In this document: in pieces, positions 43,357 to 55,323 of the stretch
Layout of the letters: every line of letters starts with the position of its first letter
Numbering within the stretch: position 1 is the stretch's first letter
NCBI GenBank assembly: GCA_022749755.1
Contig: CM040444.1
Location: 2,737,795 to 2,801,794 of the forward strand
Length of the DNA: 64,000 nt
From: Azadirachta indica
Lineage: Eukaryota > Streptophyta > Magnoliopsida > Sapindales > Meliaceae
Direction of reading: 5' to 3'
The notes under the pieces: generated by a model
What the model was told of the DNA's origin: nothing
Seen by the model: only the letters and a program-made list of their open reading frames with translations
Databases searched by the model: none
Made by a program: the position numbers and the translations under genes

Positions 43357-43637
43357 AAGCTAAATAATACAATATTGAAGCCAAATAAGATCACATGAAC
43401 AACACCAACTGTATGATGAATCATCATAGTGAGTGCATGCAAGATAGTGTTTCAAGTTTCACAATTTTTATAGCTTATTATTTCATGCATGCAACGTGTT
43501 GGCTAGATATATGAAAATATACTTCACACTCATTTTGAATTCTTTGTGCTAATGCTGAGGTTAAAGTTTGTTCTTTTAATTGCTCTCTTAAAGATTTAAA
43601 ACACACACAAGAATCAAATGATTGAGATGGGTTTTCT

Positions 43638-43638
<1 letters not shown>

Positions 43639-43669
<31 letters not shown>
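43639..43669. repeat. (AT)n microsatellite
   Basis: About fifteen AT dinucleotides. They create the YIYIYIYI stretch in a spurious minus-strand open frame. Confidence 0.9.
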
Positions 43670-43671
<2 letters not shown>

Positions 43672-44062
43672 CAACCATGAAATCTAGCATTGAAAGATCA
43701 ACCGAAGCATCCATTAGTTAAGGTTTGGCCACTAGAAAGCTAAATCGAGAGAAATGTGGTAGATTGGGGTATTGTTTTGGTTATGAAATTAGATTGTTTT
43801 CATCTTCAATCTTTTCAAGTTCATATAGTATAATAGATAAGTGATGTCATCCTTTCTTACCAAGAAAAAAAAAAAGTAAAGTCTTAAAGCAACATTTTTT
43901 TACGATTTTACTATTAACTCTAAGGTTCAACTAATAATCAAGACTAATTCGAGTCAAGGTAAGTGAGTTTTTCTCCCAAACCTTTATGTAATCTAATAGT
44001 TTTTCAAATCTAAGGAAAGCATATGATAAAACTGCTTCAAATTAGTTATGATAAAAAATTCA

Positions 44063-44430
44063 CACTATTAGAAATTCGTCATCATTGATGCTAATTTAGT
44101 ACTAGTAAGATGTTTTATTGACATCTATGCAAAGTATCAAAAATGTCTTAGACAGTAAATGATGATACTAAATTTAGTATCATGGTAAAAGTATCAGTAC
44201 TTACTAATCCCAAAGTATCGAGAAGTATTAAAACTTTGGTATCAAGAAATTGATAAGACATTTGTATCACTATGTTAGTGAGACTTTTGCATCACATCGT
44301 TGCTAAAACTTGGTATCAATAGGTTATTAAAACCTCAATATCAACATTTTCTTAAGACTTGGTTACCAGAATATTACTTACAGTATGGTATCTATACAAT
44401 ATTGAAACTTTTGTATCAAAAATTATTGAC
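44063..44430. repeat. Left end and subterminal repeats of the CACTA element
   Basis: After the terminal repeat, a short word recurs in both orientations: gtatcaagaaattg, ttttgcatcac, cttggtatcaata, cttggttaccag, cttttgtatcaaaa. Spacing is 20-40 bases. gatactaaatttagtatc (44164-44181) is a perfect palindrome. In En/Spm such subterminal repeats bind the TNPA protein; by analogy these are the transposase-binding region. Confidence 0.75.
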
Positions 44431-45099
44431 ACTTTAAAAATGAAAATTTTGGTAAATTTATTTATGTTATCCCTAAAATTATAGATAATATATTTATTGT
44501 GAATTTGTATCTAATAATAATTAAATCTATAAAGCCATAAAATTGAATTTAAAAATTTCATATCAAAGTGAGTGTGCTGTAAATCTTATACCTTTCAGTG
44601 TACTTGTGAATTTGTACATCTACCCGTACACATAATTATATGTACAAGTTATCATAATTCAATAAAACATTAATCCAATAGAAAAACCTTCCAAACAATT
44701 CCATAAACCTTCCCAAACATTGAGTTCAAGTAAAATTTATCCATTTAAACCTTTTAAACATTCAATCTAATCATACAAACCATATTCAATCTAAATAAAT
44801 ACTTTCCTCCAACCTGCACAGCAAAAAGAGCTTTACAAAACCATCATAACAAGCAACTTTCTAGAACCAACAAAAACAGCAACCAATGTCTTGCATCCTA
44901 ATTATGTTCAAAACAAAAGAATGCAATTATCAATCTTTGGTTTTTTCCCAAAGTATTGCCAAAATAGAAGAATCCACAACATATAATATTCCAGAACTAA
45001 CCAACAATAAGTATTCTAGAAAATATGCAAATTTGCCAATAAATATCACAAATAAATACTGCATTTCAAACTTATATTAGTCTTGAGGATGGTAATGTC

Positions 45100-47600
45100 C
45101 TTGACAATGTCTTGCATGAATTTCACGACAAAATATTCTCATTCATAACTATTTGGTTGCAAGGGATAATATAAATAACTACATAATTAGTCTATTGACC
45201 ACAATACCAACTAACTCAAAGTTTTTCATATAGTTCCTAATTATTTACCTTCACCGAAATCCATTGCACATTAATCTTCTTAGAGGAACTTTGGGTAGAA
45301 GAAATCTTAATCCCACTACAGAAAAGCAAGTAACTTAGTCATAATCCTTATCCTTAATCATGCAAGTAATCAAACAATCTCAACAAGCATATATTTAGAC
45401 ATTGTACTGCTTAAATATGTCCTCCAAGTTATCCCAAGGTTTGTCACAAAGTGAATCAAGATAATAAATAGCAAATTAATTGCCATAACACCCAATGGTT
45501 ACTACAAATGAAAAACACAATAGTACAATTATTATTTAGCCAAAATAATAAGGGGCAGTGCATAGTGTGTGTAGACAAAGGAGGAATATACCCTGGGTTA
45601 TATGGCATCAATGTGATTTATCCTAGTTGTGAATTTGCTAGACTCTCCAACAAATAGTGTGATTGTTAGCTACAGGTTTGAGATTATACTTGTTGTTGTA
45701 GGCAGACACCTTTATAGGGTTAACAAATCAAACCGAGAAACTATATCCGTCGGCAACCATCTCAGCTTGTAAGTAACTATGTTCAAACCACAAGAATAAG
45801 TCAATTAAATCTAATCTTTAGTATAATATATAATGCAAACCAAAATATCTTGCCTAATCTAAAGCTCAAAACTTAAGTTTAACAAGTTAGACATACATAT
45901 AACTCTTTGACAATCTTTGTCTGTCAAATACATGAACCACTGGTGACCGAGAATTACCTCCTCATGAGGCAACTTCAGGGGGTTTGCAAACATGTCTTGA
46001 CCCTATCTCAAATATGAGCAAATTAGAGAAATTTTTCCTCTTTGTCTTTACTGTATTCTTAGTCTTTCGCAAATGCACAAGTGGTCTAGCCTCTAGTTTG
46101 TTGACTTTCTACTGTAGTGGCTTGGTTTTCGCACCGTCTTTGTTCTTGTAATCTTCCCCAGGTTGTTTATCTTCTTTATCGATATGTGTCTTTTCATCCT
46201 CACATACTGTTAATATAACTAAGGAGATCTCCTAGGAACTAATGTTGTCTTATTTCTTCCTAAGGTCTTCTTCGATAGAGTCATTTTGGCTAAAGTCTTC
46301 ATAAGCGTTCTATTTGCTAAAGACTTATTCCAGGGTGATTTAATTTCTGGTGATTATGCTGCTATGGTTAGTCCTCATAAACATGTCAAACCAAATCAGA
46401 AGAAAAGTTAATTTCCACCTAAATTAAATTGGAAAAATAGACCAATGAATCTTTATGTTTACTCACCTTTGATCAAATTTTTTGGTGACAATTGGTTAAT
46501 CTCTACAAAAGTAGAGAAAATGTTAGAGCTTTGTACTTTGATGTTCGTTTAGGCATCTAATCGTGTTGTAAACAACTCATTATGTGCTGACATTACTGCC
46601 AATTGTTTCTTAAACAGCATCCTCTCCCTTATCATGCCACTAAAATCCAGAATGTGAAAATATAACCTTAGAGTGACATGCTTAACTTCCATTAAAGGGT
46701 TTGTCTAAAGTTGCAGATAAAATGTCTTGAACGCTAGTCGATTAAAATGACCTTTGTTCGACTTCACTTTTTATCTCATCCTAAAAATAAAATAAAGCTA
46801 TGTCATTGCAATGGGGATTTTTATCCTTTGCATTTGAACCTACATAACTTCTGCAACAAGTATAACTCCACTATTCTGAATTACATGAGTATGATCTCAA
46901 TCTCTCGCTATAAAAGTGATATCATTTATAGAATACGTTGCATATTTAATCACCCGAAATCAAGGCTTATTGGCTAACTACCTAACTATTTCAGCGACAT
47001 GTACATCACTTTAAAGGCCAAGTTGAACCTAAAATTAGGATTACAACAAAATAAATCCTTAACATGAACTTTTATGCAAACTAGATGTGAACATGTTAAT
47101 ACCTTATTCTTTAGCCAACCAGCAAAGGCACAATTGTGCTCATTTTGCAACTATACATTATTGCTTGATTGCTTCGGGTTCTTGGACTTTAAAATCTTCT
47201 TACGTTTTCTATTTCAATGGTTATCTAAGTTAGTCTTATTTAGGTACTATTATTGTTTTTGTATTGTTGTGAGATACACGTGTTTATATTGAAATGAGAT
47301 ATGAAGTAAAGGGATAAAAGTACTTATATGCTATATAAGACAGTCTCAAGTGTGTTCTCCATAATGCAAAGATGTGCTTGATCTAACATTTGATGATCAA
47401 CTAAATACATTTGTCCAACACTCAAGGGGCTTTCACTCAAAAGGTTAGGTGTATCACTTAAATTATAGGTGTAAAGGTTTTGAAAAGTCTAGAGCTTTCT
47501 TAGTAATATAGCTCTTAGCAAAGCATTCCTCAAGACAATTGCGATTTTGAACATAGCCTTTATACACTTTCATAGATCGCTCAAAAAGGTACATCCATCT
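45100..47600. other. Interior of the CACTA element without a recognised gene
   Basis: No domain is identifiable. The minus strand around 46020-45880 has a weakly protein-like frame (FSNLLIFEIGSRH) but no motif. It could be the remains of the C-terminal part of the tnp2 gene or of a second gene. Confidence 0.35.
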
Positions 47601-47629
47601 AAGATAAACATGCCCATATAATCTCACTT

Positions 47630-49708
47630 CTTCAACAAGATAGATTGTTGATCATGATAACATAATGCACCATTATGTCGAAAAAGTTTGGTAGGAAAAA
47701 TTGTTCAGACATACATAAAGTAACCTCAACATTCTTTTTTAATTTATCTAGACTTTCAACATCTATGACTTTATTGCATAATTTATTGAAAAAGAAACAT
47801 ATTCTGGTTATAACAACTCTAACTAGTTTTTGCAAGTAATTTTGAACTATCAATGGTAATAACTATTGCATTAAAGTGTGACAATCATGAGACTTAAAAC
47901 TTTGAAGACAACAATCTTTCATCGACACAATATTCTTAAGGTTAGAGCGATATCCCTTCTCGCACTTTATTTTTACGTAAGGTTTGAAAGAACATTTATT
48001 TTCTCTTGTTTAGACAATGTGTAGAGGGCTGGTGCTAGTTAATTAGGATGAATTTTAGCAGGTACAAATTGTGGCCTAATATTCATTTCCTCAAGGCTTT
48101 TTTTAGCATTAATAACATCTTTTATCTTACCCAATTGATAAAGTAATGTGTCGTATAAGCTGTCATATAAATTTTTTCTATATGTATTACATCGAGTTAA
48201 TGGGATACCAATAAGTACTACTAATACTCTAAATCAAAGAAGATAGATTTTTTTCTTAAACAAGTTTGGCTCCTCATATTAAGTATGCTTTCGTTTCTTG
48301 GCCTTTTTAATCCCAAAATTGTTTTCAATTTGTTCAATAATTTTCAAAACTTCCTCACCATTCAAAGGAATTAGAGGTTTATTCCATTAATACTCTTCAT
48401 CAAACAATTTTTTTAACTTTTTGTATCAGTGATTAATGGTAGAAACTGATGATGACCCATGAAAACATGTTCATACCATGTTTAAGCTAACATGACCTAG
48501 TATTTTTTTCACATTTCAAACAAGTATAATACCTCTTGACACTATATCCAAACAGGTTGCTATATGCAAGAAAATCGCTGATTTTCCACAGCAAAACAAC
48601 CCATAAATTAACTATTTCCTTTTTCCATGCATCATACACTTTTACACCCATTTCCAATAAGGTTTTTAGGTCCTCCATCAAGGGTGCAATATAAACATCT
48701 AAAGTATGACTAAGTTGTACTGGGCCAAAAATTAGCATGGACAATATAATAAATTTTTGCTTCATGCAAAGCCATAAAGGGAGATTGTATGTCATCATTG
48801 TAACTGGCCAAATAGTTATAGGTTATGTTCTATATGCTATGTGGATTTACCCCATCAATTAAGAGAGTTAATCTAAGGTTCTTAGGATCTTATGTAAACT
48901 TATGCCACTTGTTATCAACTAATTGCCATGCCAACGAATCTGCTAGATGACAAAACTTGTCATCATTTATTCTCTTACTTACATGCCAAATTAAGTTTTC
49001 AACAGTGTTTGGTGATTGAAACATGTGCTTAAACCTAGGGATAGAAGAAAAGTACTACAAAGTTTTGGTTAGAGCTCCTTTCAACCATTTTTTTGACTTC
49101 TTTTTAAACTTTTTCCACCTACTTTCTCAACAGAAAGGGCATTCCACATGATTAGCATACTCCTTCAAGTAAAGAATGCAATTATTCCTATATGAATCAA
49201 TTTTCTCATATTCTAAGCCCAACACTTCCATGGTTTTCTTGGCCTCATATATTGAGTTAGCAAAGTATTATTTTAAGACAATATATCTACATAGACATTC
49301 AACAAAGCTGAAAACCTTATATCCGACCACCCAAAATTCCCTTTTACATTGTAAATTGTCATTAAACTAAATAATTTTTAATATTTAGAATAAGAAAACA
49401 ATGGTTTTTTTAGCATTTTCAAGCATCTTCCCAAGGTATTTAGGATTATTTTGACGATGTTTATAAGCATCTTTTATCATGTTAATAACATTACGATTGT
49501 CCTTTGTTTAAATTTGATGGGAATGTGCTGAGGAGTTTGAGAAATCAGAATTATGGTCTATCTCTCCGTGTCTATTCCAAATGATATATATTGGTAAGAA
49601 ATCTTTTTGAAACAAATGTGATCTAATTTCTTCGAGTGTATGGACATCTATACTGCAACAAGAATTAGATGGACACCTAATTGACCTACAGTTTTTTGCA
49701 TTCACCAT
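47630..49708 (-). pseudogene. tnp2/TNPD-type CACTA transposase relic
   Basis: On the minus strand, in order: an N-terminal transposon-associated domain (49708-49508, IRCPSNSCCSIDVHTLEEIR, HLFQKDFLPIYIIWNRHGE), the Transposase_21 core (48798-48487: YNLPLWLCMKQKFIILSMLI, HTLDVYIAPLMEDLKTLLEM, GVKVYDAW, ISDFLAYSNLFGYS), HVFMGHHQFLPL and LDVIHIEKIYM (48450-48170), and a DUF4218-like end (47853-47632: VIDVESLDKLKKNVEVTLCM, FFLPNFFDIMVHYV). This transposase cuts out CACTA elements. Many stops and frameshifts make it inactive. Confidence 0.85.
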
Positions 49709-51284
49709 TGCATAATTTAGGAACCCATTTACCCTAATTTCATATTGTAATGATAATCTGTCACTAAATATCTAATTTTTATCCATCTTAAATGGCTAAC
49801 CTATCAACGTGCCACAATTACGCTTTGATATTACATTTTTAACTTTTTCAGTTTTGAAATTCTAATTCTAAACAGAAGTTATGGTTTAGTTAATACATTA
49901 TAGACATCATGAACTATCTCATCAAACATCTAACATGAGTAGGCACACCAAAGCTAAATATTTTCACGGTATGTAAAATATGAATTTGTCAATATATCAC
50001 AATTATAAATTGTCATATAGGCAATCAGTGTGAAATCAAAGAATACAAAGTATATGATAAAGTAATATGCAATAACAACATTTCTATATCCAACAATATC
50101 CACAACCACAAAAAAACAACACTTCACTATAATTTATTTCCATATACACAAAAAACAACACTTCAATATTCAACACAGCCATAATCATAACAACTTTAAT
50201 TCACACTTTCAATATGTCCATCAATCACAACCAAACAACAATCTCCCCATGTTATAACCAACATAATCAAAGTAAAAAAAAAAAATGTCTAAGGTAACTT
50301 ACCAGAAAGAAATAGCAACTACTCTAATCAATAAAACTCACCAGAAATAGCAATCCCTTTAATGACCAAAACAATTTTAGGTTACAAATCCACTTTACAA
50401 CAATATACTAAATAATAGTAGAAACCCTAAACAATAAATAGCAAATAATAATGAAAACAATATCAAATAAGAAATATGATGCACATGCAAACTTATATCT
50501 CGTGAGAAGACATAAAACTTAATTCTTTGACACCAAATAAACCAAATACAAACACAACAAACCCAACTATCACAATAAAAAAAACATATAATAACCAAAA
50601 ACAATACGAATGAGAAATGAAATGCATCTAATGAAAAAACAAACAAAAATGTTGTTGCATTGCCAAGAAACGAGATGAAATCAAAAGAGTTGCATTAAAC
50701 AACAACATATAATAGAAATTATATGCAATAGACACCAATTTCTAAAAACTCAAAGTCAGTACTTAAGCCAAAAACATAATGGAACCCAAAACATAACCTA
50801 AAAAACAAACAATGGAAACTACTGAGTAAAAAATTGAGGAAAACGAGCCATGTTAGCCTTCCAAAAATTGAACCACTCATTGGACCATGTACATCAAAAA
50901 AATGGTCATGGGTAATTTTTTATTTTCATTCATTTAGGGAAATCTATTAAGGTCGTCAAAAATGTATAGATTAGGGTTATGTCTCAATGGCTTAGTCTAC
51001 GATGGACCGGTGAATGAATGTTGAGTAAAGGATTGAACGGACTTTGTGCTTTGCTTTGGGTTTATGGGTTGAAGGCCTAACAGTTAGGTTTTGTCGAAAA
51101 GTGAAAGAGTGAGACTGAAAATTGGGTGTCATTTTGCCTAAGTGCAAGGGAAAACTTGGAGCCAAATTTTTGGCTCACTAAAACGACATCATTCCCTTTC
51201 TTCTTGTTTAAATAATTAAAAAAAAAAACAAATTACATTTGAGACTACTTCGTTTTGAAAATTTCTTGCGCTAAAACACGACAT

Positions 51285-51459
51285 CGTTTTGATGAGTGAT
51301 ACTTCAAAATCAAGAAAACTTGATACTTTATATTCAGCATCACAAAATGGTGATACACTTCTGTAATTTTGCAGAAAAATTTCATTCTGACTATCCTTTT
51401 TGACACTTAGCCTAAAGTATTGAACCCTAATATCAGTGATGGAAGAATTTCTAGTAATG
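51285..51459. repeat. Right end and subterminal repeats of the CACTA element
   Basis: gagtgatacttca, cttgatacttta and ggtgatacacttc are inverted relatives of the left-end word (cttggtatca, ttttgtatca). They are followed by the terminal repeat gaagaatttctagtaatg. Confidence 0.7.
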
Positions 51460-51845
51460 TCAATATCCACATATTAAATAAGGATAGATGCCTCTATTTA
51501 ATTATAATTTAATATAAATAAATAAAATAGCCTTTTAAACCATAGTTAAATCATAATTTGCAATTATATATTTTTCTCTGTGTGTGTATGTGTGAAATAT
51601 TCAGATCCAAATTTTGTTAAGTTGGGTTCCTAAACTAGACAAGAGTCCAAATAAAATAATGAATTAATTAGTATATAACATATTTAAAATATAACTACAT
51701 AACATAGCTAACCAAATGTCTTTAACTAGTAGTTTGTTGAAACTATGCATAAGTTATAACCTTGAGTATTGTTGATACAAGAATATGTACCTTACTCAGC
51801 TAAAGAGTACTATCTTAGAGATAGCAAGTACTTAGGAGAGCAACT

Positions 51846-54199
51846 AGAGATGGCAATTTCCCCCACCAAGGCCCAACTCGTTTGAGGTAGGGATCAAGGC
51901 GTGATCTTTCCAAATTTTGAGGATCGTGTCAAGTTTGAGGATGAAAATTCATCCCCGTTTGAAAAATGGGTCGAGGACGGGGTTGGGGCCTCTTACCCCG
52001 ACCCATCCCAATTCAATGTTTCAAATTCAAATTTTGTTTGATTAATTACGTAAATATTCATTTTATTTACTAAACAATTATAAAAGCTATATAGCTTTTA
52101 TTTAGTCAAAAAAGTCCTCCAAAAGAGTTTATTAATTTTTAATTTAGTTAGTTAAGTCTTTTATAATTATTTACATATTTTCGTTAAAAAAAATTATAAC
52201 ACTTACTTTCTTATTAAAGAAATTTACTAATAAAAAACCAATAAAATTGAAAAATTTTTAATAATTAAATTTAGAACAATAAATTTTGATAAAATAAAAA
52301 TAATAAATTGATATAAAACAAAATAATTAATTTGTAATTAATGAATTTATATGTTATAATGTAGTAATATATGATTAACAAAATAAATAAATTCAAAGAT
52401 TTTTTCTCTTTAGATTTCATTTTCTTATTTACCAAATAAAATACTTTTTTGTAAAATTATCAAAAAATAAAAAATTTAAGATTGATTTCTATAATTTCAT
52501 CAATTCTATTAAAAATTAGAGAATAATTCACTAGTACACTTATTTATTTTTTTATTTATATAGCTTAATAAAAATATTATAGTAAATTTATCAATCAAAT
52601 TTGATATTTTGCTCTAAATATTTTTTATTAGTTGTAATTTTTTATATAAATTGTATCAATCAAATTGATAATTATTATCATTTATCTTATATTTAATAAT
52701 TAATTTATGAAAAAGTCAAATATTTATTTTATCATATTATTTTGATGATACGTGAAATGATGATTCTATATATAAATAAATAATTTATTATTATTAAAAT
52801 GACATAAAAATCTGATTTGTACTATGATATTTGATAAAAAAAATTAAAAATTGATTATATATTTTTAATAACAAATTAAAATTTGATAATTTTAAAAACT
52901 AATTTTTATTAAATACTTTAAATATATAATCAATTTAATAAATTTAATAGTTGAAATAGTAATACAAGATTAAAAAAATGAAATAAATTCTTAAAGATTT
53001 TTTTTTTGTTTCAGATTTTATTTCTTATTTATCAAATAAAATATTTATAGCACTAAACAATTAAAATTTTATAATAAGATACAATGACTAGTTATATTTT
53101 AATCATAATATAACTAAGCGTTTTAAATATCTCTTTAATGTATAATTATGAATACATAATATAATCATTAATCATACTCATTTATAATTAATATAATACA
53201 AAAAATAAATATATTAATAAATATAACTAATGAAGTCAATTTGTGTAAATGTGTTCAAGTAATCATACAAGAATATGTTAATTATATTAGTAATTCATAT
53301 AAATGTTAATTTAATATTGTGTCTAAAGATCACATACAAGCCTTATAATTTATAATAATAAAATATATAAATACATTTTTAAGATAAATATTTTCTTATC
53401 TTATTTTAACAATTAATTTATAAATATTTAAATATTTATTTTTATTATATTACTTTTGACATATGAAATGATGATTTCACATCTAAATAATTAATTTATT
53501 ATTATTAAAAAGATATAAAAATCTAATTTGTATGATGATATTTGATTAGAAAAAATTAAAGTCGATGATATATTTTTTGAAAATTTTATATTATATATAT
53601 ATATAATAATTTTTTAATTTAAAATAATTACAATTACCCATATATATAATTTAAATTATTGACTTAATGTTAAATAATAAAAATTATGTGTAAAAAATTA
53701 AATAATTTTTTTTGAAACTTCTTAAAATTAATTTTAAATAAAATAATTATATTCATATCAAATTTGTTTTATTAGAATTTAATAATATTAAAACAGAATT
53801 ATTATTCCTTCAAACAATTATAAGAAAATAATAGTGCAAAATTATATCTAAATAATTATTAAGATAAAATTATTGTTAGATTTTACTATTTTTTATATCA
53901 ATTAAAAATTCAAAAATAATATTTTTAATAATATGAATAAAATACTTATTCTTACTTAAATATATTGCATTTACATATTTTAATAGATAATTAAGAGTGG
54001 TGTAGTGGTAAGGTAGTTATGTAAGTTATTTATAAGCCTAATTTTGAGTCTTACAAATTGCAATATTTTGATTTTTTTTGTAAGGTCAAACGAGGTCAAC
54101 AATGGGTCATGGGCCGAAGATGGGGAGGGTCTAGGCTTTACGAGGACGGGAGAGGGTATTCGAGTCTCATCCCATCCCTGCCCCGTTGCGATCCCTAAT
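51846..54199. mobile_element. hAT-like element, 2.35 kb, AT-rich interior
   Basis: The left end is agagatggcaatttcccc. The right end, reversed, is ttagggatcgcaacgggg. Both continue into GC-rich ccccgacccatccca-type sequence. Flanks agcaact (51839-51845 and 54200-54206) are identical over seven bases (g/tagcaact over eight). AGGGATGGCAA ends with an 8 bp duplication are typical of plant hAT-related elements. The interior is extremely AT-rich with no transposase. Two diverged direct copies of about 0.6-0.7 kb fill most of it. Confidence 0.65.
52391..53600 (+). repeat. Degenerate tandem duplication within the hAT-like element
   Basis: The series ttcaaagattttttctcttt, atttaccaaataaaatac, cgtgaaatgatgatt and aaaaatctgatttgtac (52391-52860) recurs as ttcttaaagatttttttttt, atttatcaaataaaatat, tatgaaatgatgatttc and aaaaatctaatttgtat (52988-53570). 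The offset grows from about 600 to 715 bases through indels. Low complexity limits precision. Confidence 0.6.
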
Positions 54200-54209
54200 A
54201 GCAACTCGA

Positions 54210-55320
54210 TTCCAACAAATAATAGAGCTTCCCAAACTCCAACACACTTTGGATAAGGCCTCAAATAACTTGTCAAAGTAACATAACAATGCCTTGAACG
54301 AGCGTTGAAGAGTGAAGGAGGATTTGGCTACCTCAGTGTTCTTTCCACGTTCTTTCCACATCTCTATAACTTTTTTCTTTGGTCAATTGCAACAAAAACC
54401 AAATCTAAAGGGAGTTTTTTAGAGATTTTCTAATGAATTTACCTTGATGCCTAAATTAACACAAAGATAAAGAAAAAATAGTGGGTTCTCCAAGTTTTTT
54501 TATCTGAAGGAGAAAAAAACTAATAGAAAAGTCAAAAGAGAGAATTTCTTTACTAGTAGTGACTATAGAAACCTTAACTTTGAAGAAAAGTGTGTTTATA
54601 ATGATGAAAATTATGTTATCTTAGTTTACTTTTGTCTTATGGAGATATTATTGTTGACTTTTTCCTTCGATGAAGCAACTCTTCTTTGACTCGTAATACT
54701 CATGGAATGGCTTATTTTGCCTTATCTTTGATTACATGCTGGTCTTATCCTTTATCTCTTAAATAATTGCCTTATCCCCTTAAAGCTAGATATCAAGCTC
54801 CAAAGCTCCCTCATAAGTGGTCTCATATTAGTATCAAGTTTGTGTCTATGTCAAGTGATCCCTGTGCAAGTTTTGCGATCCATGATAGTCTCTAGAAAAG
54901 AAAATGAAGATACTCTTTAGACATAATCTCTTATTTATTTAAGTTTTATAGCCATCTTACATTTTCTCTTTCTCCAACAATCTTTAGGGGTTGATAACAG
55001 TAAATTTGTAGGCCTCCCTATAACGCTAAGCTTGCTGCTTTGGGCCAATTAATAAGGATTTATAGACCAAGTAAGTTTGCTAAGGAGGTGTTTCACAAAT
55101 GCAACCATTTTCATATGGTGTTGGGCTTGTACATTCGATAGTCGTATTAATTTTTCATTTGTTGTTGGGCTTGGACATTTGATGGTCATATTAATTTCTT
55201 GCCATAAGTGCGGCCATTTTTATGCTATGACAAGTACAATAATATTATCCCACTTTTTTATTTTATTAATTATAATATTATTTTTCTTACCGAAAGTAAT
55301 GTTAAATAAATTCCTCTTGT
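54210..55320. other. Spacer without a gene
   Basis: No gene or element recognised. It is less AT-rich than the preceding element, but all frames are short. Confidence 0.4.
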
Positions 55321-55323
55321 AAC

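Larger units (their letters stand above)
42960..44059. other. Spacer without a gene
   Basis: Apart from the two AT microsatellites, nothing recognisable. The minus-strand frame at 43478-43714 runs through the microsatellite and is not credible. Confidence 0.4.
44063..51459 (-). mobile_element. CACTA (En/Spm) DNA transposon, 7.4 kb, with TCA target duplication
   Basis: The left end is CACTATTAGAAATTCGTCAT. The right end, reversed, is CATTACTAGAAATTCTTCCA, so the terminal inverted repeat is about 16 bases with one CACTA end mutated to CATTA. Identical TCA trinucleotides flank it (44060-44062, 51460-51462), the 3 bp duplication typical of this superfamily. Subterminal repeats lie at both ends. 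A tnp2/TNPD-type transposase relic lies on the minus strand. The remaining interior (44440-47600 and 49710-51280) is AT-rich with no clear frames, presumably the introns and second gene of the element. It is inactive as read. Confidence 0.9.

Noticed and set aside
43478..43714. 78-codon minus-strand frame
   Set aside because: It runs through an AT microsatellite (YIYIYIYI) and has no other support.
54044..54361. Frames on both strands at the right end of the hAT-like element
   Set aside because: They arise from the GC-rich terminal sequence of the element, which is open in several frames; no gene.
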